DNA of 64,000 bases from assembly GCA_040797845.1 (NCBI GenBank), contig JBFNFA010000005.1, forward strand, positions 1-64,000, given 5' to 3'. Source of the stretch: Clostridium_AW sp040797845. Its GTDB lineage: Bacteria > Bacillota > Clostridia > Clostridiales > Clostridiaceae. Positions 45,986 through 53,396 of this stretch are shown here, piece by piece; within the stretch, counting starts at the first letter, position 1; each line of letters begins with the position of its first letter. A program made the translations under genes and the position numbers. The notes beneath the pieces were generated by a model, which was given only the letters and a program-made list of their open reading frames with translations, was not told the origin of the DNA and did not search any database.

Positions 45986-46222
45986 ATGAAAAAATTAATT
46001 AATGACTTGCCTTGGAATACAAAGCTTAAAATTTTAAGAATTGCTAAAGGGTGGACTCAATCGGAGGCAGCAAAGCGGTGTTGTACTAATCAAAAGATGT
46101 ATTGGAGCTGGGAGAATGGAAAAAGTTATCCCCGGATGAATAGCCAGGTTTTAATTAGTCAAGTTTATGAGGTTAAAAGGATGGAAATATTTACTGAAAG
46201 TGAAATGAAATTTGATTATTAA
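45986..46222 (+). CDS. XRE-family helix-turn-helix protein
   Basis: 78 residues with an XRE/Cro-type helix-turn-helix (LKILRIAKGWTQSEAAKRCCTNQKMYWSWENGKSYP). AAAGGAGGTTGGCC precedes the ATG at 45986. First gene of the phage-derived module 45986-49726; probably its regulator. Confidence 0.8.
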   Translation: MKKLINDLPWNTKLKILRIAKGWTQSEAAKRCCTNQKMYWSWENGKSYPRMNSQVLISQVYEVKRMEIFTESEMKFDY

Positions 46223-46236
46223 AAGGGAGGGGTCTT

Positions 46237-46980
46237 GTGAGGTATACAATATTTGGCTTTAAGCAAAGTGAGCTCATAAGGTTTGGATTGGATACTATAG
46301 ATGCGCTTATATTAAGGTATTTTGTTGACTTTAGAGATAGCGGACGTATGGAGAGAGAAGAAATAAATGGTAGGACTTATCATTGGGTTAGATATGATAG
46401 CATAATAGAAGATTTGCCTATATTGAGTTTGAAGAAAGATAGCATATATAGAAGACTCAAGAGAATGACAAAAACAGATATTATTAGACATGAAACTATA
46501 AGAGAAAATGGAACATATTCTTATTACGGTATTGGATCTAATTTCATAAAACTGATATCGGATTTTAAAACTACTCCTTCGGAATTAAATAATGAATCTT
46601 ATGGAGAGAAACCCATAACTCTTAGGGAAATAAAACCCGAACAAAAGATTAATCTACTAAAAGACCCATCTACTAAAGATAATAATAATATATATAGTCT
46701 TGTTGTGGATTACCTTAACGAAAAGGCTAGTAAGAAATACAGGGTGAGTAGTAAAAAAACACAGCAGCTCATAAGGGGGAGAGTGGGCGAAGGTTTCACT
46801 GAGGAGGATTTTTATAAAGTAATAGACAATAAGGTGGAGGAGTGGTTGGGTACGGATATGGAAAAATACTTAAGGCCAGAAACCTTATTTGGAACTAAAT
46901 TTGAGGGATACTTAAATCAAAAGAGTGAAGAGAGGGATTTTGAAGAAGTGGAGGATGAGGGACTTGGATTTAGCATATAG
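46237..46980 (+). CDS. Phage replication-initiation type protein (Phg_2220_C domain)
   Basis: 247 residues. The N-terminal winged-helix region (ALILRYFVDFRDSGRMER..., SLKKDSIYRRLKRM) resembles phage replisome organisers. The C-terminal ~80 residues match the conserved phage domain Phg_2220_C (VVDYLNEKASKKYRVSSKKTQQLI, EKYLRPETLFGTKFEGYLNQ). GTG start at 46237 with AAAGGGAGGGG before it. It would recruit the DnaC-like loader encoded next, whose start overlaps its 3' end. Confidence 0.82.
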   Translation: MRYTIFGFKQSELIRFGLDTIDALILRYFVDFRDSGRMEREEINGRTYHWVRYDSIIEDLPILSLKKDSIYRRLKRMTKTDIIRHETIRENGTYSYYGIGSNFIKLISDFKTTPSELNNESYGEKPITLREIKPEQKINLLKDPSTKDNNNIYSLVVDYLNEKASKKYRVSSKKTQQLIRGRVGEGFTEEDFYKVIDNKVEEWLGTDMEKYLRPETLFGTKFEGYLNQKSEERDFEEVEDEGLGFSI

Positions 46981-47752
46981 GGATAAAATTGAAACTTGCG
47001 AAGTTTGCAAAGAACCCATAGGCATAGTGGTAGATTTATATTTTGGCTCTAGACTATACCCAAGAGCCTGTAAATGCAGAAGGGAAACCTATAGGAGAGA
47101 AAGGTTTGAAGAAGAAAATAGAGAAAAGCAAATAAGGCTTAAAAGGGTTATAGCTAATAGCATGATGGATGAGAATTTTAGGACATGCACTCTTAAAAAT
47201 TGGGATCATAGAGTAGGCAATAAAAGCTTGTATAAAATAGCCCTTGAATACATAAAAAAATTTAACCATATGAAAAATAAAAATCAAGGCATGTTGATTT
47301 ACGGAGAACCTGGAAACGGAAAGACCTACTTTTCTTCCTGTATAGCTAATGCACTTATGGACAGATCCATTCCTGTTATAGCAGTAGGAACTATAGGATT
47401 GACGGAGAGGATAAGTCAAAGCAAGAGAACCTGGGGGGATGAAGGAGTATTTACGGTTTTAAACAGTCTAGAAAATGCAGATTTGCTTATAATTGATGAT
47501 TTAGGTGCAGAGGAGGACAATAAGTGGACAAGGGCTATGATATATCAAGTTATAGAAAAGAGAAATAGCTCAAAATTGCCAGTGATTATAACCACAAATA
47601 TAAGCATCAATGAATTAAAGGAACGGTATAATGACAGAACCTATAGCAGGCTTGTGGAAATGTGCAGCTTTATTAGGAACACTGGAGGGGATATAAGAAA
47701 AATTAGAGGTAAAGGAAAGACAGAAAAATTTTTAGGGGAGGTATTAAATTAA
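46964..47752 (+). CDS. DnaC-like helicase-loader ATPase
   Basis: About 262 residues of the AAA+ DnaC/IstB type: zinc-like CEVCKEP...RACKCRRE at the N-terminus, Walker A GEPGNGKT, Walker B LLIIDDLGAEE, sensor IITTNIS, arginine region RTYSRLVEM. It loads replicative helicase at a phage or plasmid origin. The start is uncertain: GTGGAGG at 46948-46954 best fits TTG 46964 (spacing 9), with ATG 46955 directly abutting the site. The gene overlaps the previous one by ~17 bases. Confidence 0.85.
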   Translation: MDLAYRDKIETCEVCKEPIGIVVDLYFGSRLYPRACKCRRETYRRERFEEENREKQIRLKRVIANSMMDENFRTCTLKNWDHRVGNKSLYKIALEYIKKFNHMKNKNQGMLIYGEPGNGKTYFSSCIANALMDRSIPVIAVGTIGLTERISQSKRTWGDEGVFTVLNSLENADLLIIDDLGAEEDNKWTRAMIYQVIEKRNSSKLPVIITTNISINELKERYNDRTYSRLVEMCSFIRNTGGDIRKIRGKGKTEKFLGEVLN

Positions 47753-47754
47753 AT

Positions 47755-48309
47755 ATGAGAAACCATGTTACTTTAAATGAATTTCTTATAAAAGTCAAGC
47801 AGGATGACAAGGAAGCCTTAGGAAAAATAATAGAGTATTTCATACCTCTCATACTAAAAGAATCTTCAAGATACATAATAAAGTGTTACGACTATGAGGA
47901 CTTAGTTCAGCATGGATATCTCTCCGTAATAAAGGCTGTAAACATGTATAAAGGAGAACTAGACTACTTCATTCCATATTGCATAAGAGCTATTCAATTA
48001 AACTATAAGGCTCTATTAAAAAAGGAAATTAAACATCATAGAGAAATACCAGATGAGTTTGTTCACTTAAATGAGGATTACCATTTTACCATAGAAGATG
48101 AAATCTTAGCCTTTGAAAAAACAAAAGAACTATATGAAGCTATAGATAAACTTTCTGAGGAAGAAAAAAGGGTGGTAAGTAGTTTTTATATAAACAATAA
48201 TACCTTAGATGAAATAGCAGTAGGAGGAGAAAAAAGCTATAACAATGTAAGGTACATAAAAGATAAAGCAATTAAAAAACTGCAAAAGATGCTTAAGGAA
48301 CATATATAG
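47755..48309 (+). CDS. Sigma-70-like regulator of the UviA/phage type
   Basis: 184 residues. Region 2-like sequence (LILKESSRYIIKCYDYEDLVQHGYLSVIKAVNMY) and a region 4-like C-terminus (LSEEEKRVVSSFYINNNTLDEIAVGGEKSYNNVRYIKDKAIKKLQ). This layout is shared by the clostridial UviA/TcdR/BotR group and by phage late regulators. It sits immediately upstream of a UviB-like holin gene, as UviA does in C. perfringens. It probably directs transcription of the holin-amidase genes; the promoter it reads is not identified. Confidence 0.78.
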   Translation: MRNHVTLNEFLIKVKQDDKEALGKIIEYFIPLILKESSRYIIKCYDYEDLVQHGYLSVIKAVNMYKGELDYFIPYCIRAIQLNYKALLKKEIKHHREIPDEFVHLNEDYHFTIEDEILAFEKTKELYEAIDKLSEEEKRVVSSFYINNNTLDEIAVGGEKSYNNVRYIKDKAIKKLQKMLKEHI

Positions 48310-48316
48310 TAGTTAA

Positions 48317-48385
48317 GAGTGAAGAGTATTTGCAAAGCAGAATTCTAGCCATAACTTTTAAATATTCATTTTAAATTCTTCACTC
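48317..48385. repeat. Inverted repeat between sigma-like and holin genes
   Basis: GAGTGAAGA (48317-48325) and TCTTCACTC (48377-48385) enclose a 51-base loop. The holin ribosome binding site AGGTGGTGGG follows directly. Confidence 0.5.
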
Positions 48386-48403
48386 AAAAAAGGTGGTGGG
48401 AAT

Positions 48404-48580
48404 ATGTATGACGAATTAGTTAAGCTTATTAGTAACTTAGGATTCCCAGTAGCAGTTAGTATATATCTATTAGTAAAATTGGATAAAAGGTTGGAGGAAT
48501 TGACTAAAGCCTTTTTAAAGTTTTCTAATATATTGCTTTCTGTTATGGAACACCGTGAAGAGGAGAGGCGACTTTCATAA
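48404..48580 (+). CDS. BhlA/UviB-family holin-like peptide
   Basis: 58 residues, MYDELVKLISNLGFPVAVSI then a single hydrophobic helix, a charged linker (KLDKRLEELTKAF) and a basic/acidic tail. This is the standard layout of BhlA/UviB holin-like peptides. AAAGGTGGTGGG precedes the ATG. Expected to permeabilise the membrane for release of an endolysin or bacteriocin; the amidase gene at 49292 is the likely partner. Confidence 0.88.
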   Translation: MYDELVKLISNLGFPVAVSIYLLVKLDKRLEELTKAFLKFSNILLSVMEHREEERRLS

Positions 48581-48604
48581 AAGAGAGTAGCCTCTCTTTT
48601 TTAA
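48577..48604 (+). terminator. Terminator of the holin gene
   Basis: AAAAGAGAG (from 48579) pairs with CTCTCTTTTTT around TAGC. Confidence 0.8.
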
Positions 48605-48689
48605 ATGATTAGAAAACTAAAAATACTTTTGCAGTTATCTTTTTAAAGTCATATATATAGGTGAAAACAAAAATAAAGGAGGGATAGAG

Positions 48690-48911
48690 ATGGCTGTAGT
48701 TGCTGATAGGTATGATTCAGACTTAGTGTTACAGGTGGTAACAGGGGTAGGAGATGACGGTAAGGACAAAACTAAAAATAAGACCATATCTAAGATTAGT
48801 TTAGCTGCAACAGATGAGGATCTTTACGTTGTGGCGGTTGCCATGGCAGATGTATTGAAGTATGAAACAGTTTCAATACGTAGAATCAACAAAAACATAC
48901 TATTAGGATAA
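48690..48911 (+). CDS. DUF1659 protein
   Basis: 73 residues matching the DUF1659 family (LQVVTGVGDDGKDKTKNKTISKIS, DLYVVAVAMADVL). AAAGGAGGG precedes the ATG. Paired, as usual in Firmicutes, with a DUF2922 gene. Function unknown. Confidence 0.88.
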   Translation: MAVVADRYDSDLVLQVVTGVGDDGKDKTKNKTISKISLAATDEDLYVVAVAMADVLKYETVSIRRINKNILLG

Positions 48912-48949
48912 ATTCCTAAGGTGAATTATTAAGGTAAGGAGGTATGAAC

Positions 48950-49168
48950 ATGGATAAAACTTTAAGCATGAAGTTCACTGACAGCGAGGGGAAAAAGGTT
49001 TCTATTTCCCTAAGTGAAATAAAAGAGGATTTAACTGGAGAAGAAGTTGAAGCTCTTATGGATGTAATACTTTCTAAACATACGGTATTCGATTTTAAAA
49101 ATCCTCTAGTTGCAAAGGATTCAGCTCAAATAGTTGCAAGAAGTACAACAGAAGTATATAAGGCTTAA
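48950..49168 (+). CDS. DUF2922 protein
   Basis: 72 residues matching DUF2922 (LSMKFTDSEGKKVSISLSEI, GEEVEALMDVIL). ATG 48950 is chosen because AAGGAGGT abuts the alternative ATG 48944. Partner of the DUF1659 gene, 38 bases upstream. Function unknown. Confidence 0.88.
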   Translation: MDKTLSMKFTDSEGKKVSISLSEIKEDLTGEEVEALMDVILSKHTVFDFKNPLVAKDSAQIVARSTTEVYKA

Positions 49169-49188
49169 ATAGATAATTAGCTATAGGC

Positions 49189-49236
49189 AAAGTTCCTGCG
49201 GAATTTTTATTATAGAAACTCCTCAGGAACTTCTTC
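49189..49236 (+). terminator. Terminator of the DUF1659/DUF2922 unit
   Basis: AAGTTCCTGCGGA (49189-49201) pairs with TCCTCAGGAACTT (49219-49231) with one mismatch; TCTTCTTT follows. Confidence 0.75.
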
Positions 49237-49291
49237 TTTATATAGGAAATCAGAAATTTAGTAATCGAGGTATTTTGAAAGGGGGATTAAT

Positions 49292-49726
49292 TTGAACATT
49301 ATTAATTCGGATTTAAAATTTAAGGGATTAAGCTACGGAAATATTCCTAAGATGATTATTCTACATCATGCAGCGGCATTAAAGTGCAGCATAGAGGATA
49401 TTCATAGATGGCATTTAAATAATGGATGGTCAGGCTGTGGCTATCATTATTTTATTAGGAAAGATGGAAGGATTTATGTAGGCAGAAATGAAAAAGCTAT
49501 AGGTGCTCACTGCATAAATTATAATGCTGTATCTATAGGAATTTGTTTAGAGGGGAACTTTGATACAGAGAAGATGGGAGAAGTTCAGTATAAAGCTTTG
49601 GTGAAATTATCCCGCTATGTTTGCAGTAAATACAATATTAATAAAATATATGGTCATGGTGAACTTAATGCTACCAATTGTCCAGGGAGGAATTTTTCTT
49701 TGGAGAGATTAGGGGATGATTTGTAA
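49292..49726 (+). CDS. N-acetylmuramoyl-L-alanine amidase (Amidase_2/PGRP)
   Basis: 144 residues forming a single Amidase_2 domain. Zinc ligands are in IILHHAAAL, IGAHCIN and GHGELNATNCPG; the catalytic tyrosine region is GCGYHYFI. No cell-wall binding domain or signal peptide, consistent with a holin-dependent endolysin. TTG start at 49292 with AAAGGGGGA upstream. It cuts the bond between muramic acid and the stem peptide. Confidence 0.92.
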   Translation: MNIINSDLKFKGLSYGNIPKMIILHHAAALKCSIEDIHRWHLNNGWSGCGYHYFIRKDGRIYVGRNEKAIGAHCINYNAVSIGICLEGNFDTEKMGEVQYKALVKLSRYVCSKYNINKIYGHGELNATNCPGRNFSLERLGDDL

Positions 49727-49752
49727 AAACATGGGCTATGTATAGAATATTA

Positions 49753-49868
49753 AAACGCAGTAGGTTTTAGCGCTTACTGCGTTTATGGCGTTTTATGAAA
49801 TTTAAGCGACGCAACTTTAGAAATTGATAATATGAATAATGTTCTTTGAAAATTGAATAATGCGGTGG
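49753..49868 (+). repeat. Intercassette element E1 (divergent)
   Basis: Begins with a terminator hairpin (AAACGCAGTA...TACTGCGTTT, 49753-49784), continues through GCGACGCAACTTTAGAAATTG, and ends ATGTTCTTTGAAAATTGAATAATGCGGTGG. Its right half matches E2-E6; its left half is a different hairpin. 49869-50002 shows no gene. Confidence 0.7.
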
Positions 49869-50002
49869 AAAAAATAATATATAAATCCTCTGTAATCTAT
49901 AAGTTATATGGAATCAATTGCCCTTAAATGATACAATTAGAAGTAATTGAGATAGAATAGTTTTAAAATGGGTAGCATGACTAATTATTTGAGGTGAATA
50001 CA

Positions 50003-50449
50003 ATGGCTAAAAGAATTAAAGTGGGAAATTTGTATGGAATACCTTTGCCAAACGGGAAATTTGCTTTTGGAAGAATAATGCAAGATGCAGGTATTGCTAT
50101 TTATAGTTATATCGGAACTGATGTTAATGATTTACCTGTAAATGAAGAATATCAATTTATTGTTGGGATTTATAAAACTGACATTAACAAGGATTTAATA
50201 TATATTAAAAATATTCCTTTTGAAAGTGAGGAGTTAGAATGGCCGCCTCCAAGTTATATATATGATGTGATAAGTGGAAGATATCAAATTTATCATAAAG
50301 GAGAAATATACTCTTCCTGTAAAGAAAGATGTATAGGTTTAGAAGCGGCAGCAGTATGGCATACAAATCATATAATTGACAGAATTATGGGTGATGATAA
50401 ATGGGGAGGCATTCTTAAACCCATAGATGATGAAAATAACTTTAGATAA
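50003..50449 (+). CDS. Imm26-like immunity protein
   Basis: About 148 residues resembling the Imm26 family (KRIKVGNLYGIPLPNGKFAFGRIMQDAGIAIYSY). Imm26 proteins are predicted to neutralise nuclease or other polymorphic toxins. No toxin gene is adjacent, so it is an orphan immunity gene. ATG 50003 follows GAGGTGAATACA. It is the first single-gene unit enclosed by the repeated elements. Confidence 0.75.
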   Translation: MAKRIKVGNLYGIPLPNGKFAFGRIMQDAGIAIYSYIGTDVNDLPVNEEYQFIVGIYKTDINKDLIYIKNIPFESEELEWPPPSYIYDVISGRYQIYHKGEIYSSCKERCIGLEAAAVWHTNHIIDRIMGDDKWGGILKPIDDENNFR

Positions 50450-50506
50450 TGTAATAAACATTCTTCTTGTTTAACGTTATAACAATAAAAGCGAACAACT
50501 ATTTTG

Positions 50507-50630
50507 AACACCGTATTATTCAAGTCTGAATTTTACGGTGTTTTTGTTACACAATATGATTATGAGGCGACGTAACTATTGAATTTGAAAATACGAACAA
50601 TGTTCTTTGAAAATTGAATAATACGGTGTT
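50507..50630 (+). repeat. Intercassette element E2
   Basis: AACACCGTATTATTCAA (50507-50523) and its exact reverse complement TTGAATAATACGGTGTT (50614-50630) bound a 124-bp element. Its left part forms a terminator (TTTACGGTGTTTTTG at 50531-50545); the middle carries GGCGACGTAACTATTGAATTTG and GAACAATGTTC. The gap 50450-50806 is this element plus the conserved promoter region that follows it. Confidence 0.85.
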
Positions 50631-50735
50631 AGGAAGTAAAATTACTTTATATTTATTACCATAATAACCATACATTAGTGCATGGATGTGATATAATTGC
50701 TATTAGTTAAATCACAATAGTAAAATTATGTTCAA
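50631..50735 (+). promoter_or_regulatory. Conserved cassette promoter/leader region
   Basis: About 100 bp from AGGAAGTAAAATTACTTTAT to ACAATAGTAAAATTATG, closely matching 62533-62635. It contains a GATATAAT -10-like hexamer near 50690. Confidence 0.6.
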
Positions 50736-50806
50736 CAGTAAAAAATTACGGACTAACAATTGTTTATCATACCGATAAATAGGAATTTGTAGGTGAGGTG
50801 TAACAT

Positions 50807-51478
50807 ATGGATAGAGGTGCAATAAATTATATTTTAAGGGTTATTGTACAACGTATTTTAGGAATAATGTTATTTCTTATTGGTTCATCGTGGGTATACG
50901 GAACTCGGGAAATTATATATTTCATATTATACATACTGATTGCAGTAATTTCTGGAATAGTTATGTATAAAGCAAATTCTACGACAATTAATGAAAGAAG
51001 AAAGGTAAATACCGATTCTCCTATATGGGATAAAGTACTATTAACGATATATTGGATTTTAGCGTATTTTGGTATATATTTTGTAGCGGGACAACGCTAT
51101 GAAATATTGCAACTTGATAATTTCTATTGGATAGGTATTTCTTTATATATTATTGCGTCAATTTTTACATTAAGAGCAATGATAGTGAATACCTTTTTGG
51201 AATCTACAGCAAGACTTCAAACCGACAGGAAACAAAGTGTATGCAAAGAAGGTCCGTATTCAATAATTAGACATCCTACATATTTGGCAATTTTGATTTG
51301 GTGTGTTTCTATTTCTTTGATATTTCCATCAAAATATGTGATATTAACTGCTGTTGTTATTGGGGTTGTCATTGTTATTCGGACATATCTTGAGGATAAT
51401 ATGCTGAAAACAGGATTAGATGGATATATGGATTATATGAGAGAGGTTAGATATCGCTTGGTTCCATTTATTTGGTAA
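50807..51478 (+). CDS. Isoprenylcysteine carboxyl methyltransferase-like membrane protein
   Basis: 223 residues with about five or six transmembrane helices and the ICMT/PEMT C-terminal signature (GPYSIIRHPTYLAILIW, then RTYLEDNMLKTGLDGYMDYM, ending RLVPFIW). Bacterial members methylate lipids or small molecules in the membrane using AdoMet; substrate unknown. GGTGAGGTG precedes the ATG. It is the second enclosed unit. Confidence 0.85.
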   Translation: MDRGAINYILRVIVQRILGIMLFLIGSSWVYGTREIIYFILYILIAVISGIVMYKANSTTINERRKVNTDSPIWDKVLLTIYWILAYFGIYFVAGQRYEILQLDNFYWIGISLYIIASIFTLRAMIVNTFLESTARLQTDRKQSVCKEGPYSIIRHPTYLAILIWCVSISLIFPSKYVILTAVVIGVVIVIRTYLEDNMLKTGLDGYMDYMREVRYRLVPFIW

Positions 51479-51563
51479 TAATAATCAAATTCCAATTTGT
51501 AGTGTAACTATTGCGCATAATTCATTTTTAACGTCATAACTGAAAAAGCGAATAATTTAGTAA

Positions 51564-51686
51564 AACACCGTATTATTCAAGTTTGAATTTTACGGTGTTT
51601 TTGCGTCGTAATTCAAATAAATTACAACATAAATATGATATTTAAAATACAAATAATGTTCTTTGAAAATTGAGTAATACGGTATT
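51564..51686 (+). repeat. Intercassette element E3
   Basis: AACACCGTATTATTCAA (51564-51580), hairpin to TTTACGGTGTTTTTGCG, then AATGTTCTTTGAAAATTGAGTAATACGGTATT ending 51686. The right arm has two changes relative to E2. Confidence 0.82.
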
Positions 51687-51761
51687 TATAAAATATGTTA
51701 TAATTAAAAAATAATTGTAAATAAATACGAATAATTAAATATTTAACATAAGGGAGTTAGG

Positions 51762-52268
51762 ATGAAGAGGTTTGAAAGCAGTAGATTAATTTTAAGAGCA
51801 TGGACAAAATATGATTTAAATGATTTGCATGAAATTATGTCCAATAAGAAAGTAGCCGATTTAGCAGGATTTAGGGTAAGGGCAAATATTAGCGAAATCA
51901 ATGAAATTTTAAAAAAGTTTATTCAAGAACCGTATAACTCACTATGGGCAATTGAACTTAAAGAAATTAATAAGGTAGTAGGATGGATTGAATTACATGA
52001 ACCTATGGATAATGTTTGTGCAGGTTCTAAAGAGATAGGGTTTGTTTTATCTGAATTATTCTGGGGACGAGGGGTGGCAATGGAGGCAATTAAACAAATT
52101 GTTACTTACGCATTTATGGAAGAACAAGCTTGCTGTATTGTATGCTCTCACTTCGAAAACAATATACAATCTAAAAAAGTAATTGAAAAAAGTGGTTTTA
52201 AGTACAAATTAAAGTATAATGATAAGTTTTACTATTGCTTGGAAAATGTATTAAATTTAAGAGAGTAA
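51762..52268 (+). CDS. GNAT-family N-acetyltransferase (RimJ/RimL type)
   Basis: 168 residues. SRLILRAWTKYDLNDL at the start and the acetyl-CoA loop (LSELFWGRGVAMEAIKQIVTYAF) are typical of the RimJ/RimL group. It transfers acetyl to an amine of a protein or small molecule. AAGGGAGTTAGG precedes the ATG. It shares the unit between E3 and E4 with a PhzF gene 50 bases downstream. Confidence 0.88.
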   Translation: MKRFESSRLILRAWTKYDLNDLHEIMSNKKVADLAGFRVRANISEINEILKKFIQEPYNSLWAIELKEINKVVGWIELHEPMDNVCAGSKEIGFVLSELFWGRGVAMEAIKQIVTYAFMEEQACCIVCSHFENNIQSKKVIEKSGFKYKLKYNDKFYYCLENVLNLRE

Positions 52269-52318
52269 TTTTAGGTAAAATAAATGTTAATTATATTTCT
52301 ATATAAGGAGGAATTAAA

Positions 52319-53167
52319 ATGGAATATTTTCATGTTGATGTTTTTAGCAATGAAATTTTATCTGGCAATGGATTAACTGTTGTTTTTTGTAATGAGGAAT
52401 TAGAAGATAATCTTATGTTGAAATTAACACAAGAGTTTAAGCAATTTGAAACAATTTTTGTGAGAAGAATAGATGATAGTATATTTAATGCAAGAATTTT
52501 TACAGTAGATGAAGAATTGGATTTTGCGGGGCATCCTATTTTGGGAGCAGCTGCTACTATTCATAATCATATTTTTAGAAATGAAGAAGATATAGCAATT
52601 ACATTTCAATTAAATCAAAAAACAATTATAGTTAATTCAAAAAAGATAGAGGAATATTATGAAGTACAAATGAATCAAGGAAAAGCGGAATTCCTCTGTG
52701 AAGTTTCAAAAGAGAAGAGAAATAAATATGTACATGCATTGAACTTGTCAGAAGAGAATTTAAGCGAAGAATTTCCTATGGAAGTTGTATCAACAGGATT
52801 ACCATACTTATTAGTACCATTAACTTCAGGAATAGAGAATGCAAAAATAATTAGTTCTAAATTTGAAGAAATGTTAAAAGAAGTAGGTGCTAAATTTGCT
52901 TATATATTTGATGTGAATTATATAGAAGGACGGACCTGGGATAATCAAGGAAACGTTGAGGATGTTGCAACAGGAAGTGCAGCTGGACCATTAGGTGCAT
53001 ATTTATATAAGCATAATATTTTTAATGTAGGTCATGAGATTATAATAAATCAAGGAAAATTTGTCGGCAGACCTAGTAAAATTAAGGTTTCTATGAGCAT
53101 TTCTGAAAAAGAAATATTAGTGTCTGGAGAGGTAGCTATTTTGGCAAAGGGAACTATTTTACTATAA
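52319..53167 (+). CDS. PhzF-family isomerase/epimerase
   Basis: 282 residues with the PhzF fold signature: YFHVDVFSNEILSGNGLTVVF at the start, DFAGHPILGAA and VATGSAAGPLGAYL with the two symmetric active-site loops. PhzF enzymes isomerise small acids in natural product or detoxification pathways. AAGGAGGAATTAAA precedes the ATG. Possibly acts together with the adjacent acetyltransferase. Confidence 0.88.
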   Translation: MEYFHVDVFSNEILSGNGLTVVFCNEELEDNLMLKLTQEFKQFETIFVRRIDDSIFNARIFTVDEELDFAGHPILGAAATIHNHIFRNEEDIAITFQLNQKTIIVNSKKIEEYYEVQMNQGKAEFLCEVSKEKRNKYVHALNLSEENLSEEFPMEVVSTGLPYLLVPLTSGIENAKIISSKFEEMLKEVGAKFAYIFDVNYIEGRTWDNQGNVEDVATGSAAGPLGAYLYKHNIFNVGHEIIINQGKFVGRPSKIKVSMSISEKEILVSGEVAILAKGTILL

Positions 53168-53182
53168 TAATAAACGTAAAAA

Positions 53183-53219
53183 ATCGCATTATTCAAGAGA
53201 TTGAATTTGCGATTTTTTA
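53183..53219 (+). repeat. Degenerate intercassette element/terminator E4
   Basis: AAATCGCATTATTCAAGAGATTGAATTTGCGATTTTTT preserves the ATTATTCAA core and terminator shape of the other elements, but the right half is missing. It closes the GNAT-PhzF unit. Confidence 0.65.
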
Positions 53220-53396
53220 TTTCGCAATTAAGGAGTTAGGGTGTCTTATAGATAAATTCTTACCCATTATTGTAAAAATTACATATATCATGGTTTTAAG
53301 GAAGGAATTTTAAATTATTGTAAGAATATATAAGAAGAAATAACAAGTTCAGTAGAACTGGCTGGATATTTAAAAAGGATATTGGGGGAAAGAAAG

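Noticed and set aside
45986..49726. Calling a complete prophage
   Set aside because: No capsid, portal, terminase, tail or integrase genes; only replication and lysis-type genes.
49840..49868. TTCTTTGAAAATTGAATAAT read as the leader of an rRNA operon
   Set aside because: No 16S, 23S or 5S sequence follows any copy; the copies precede protein genes.
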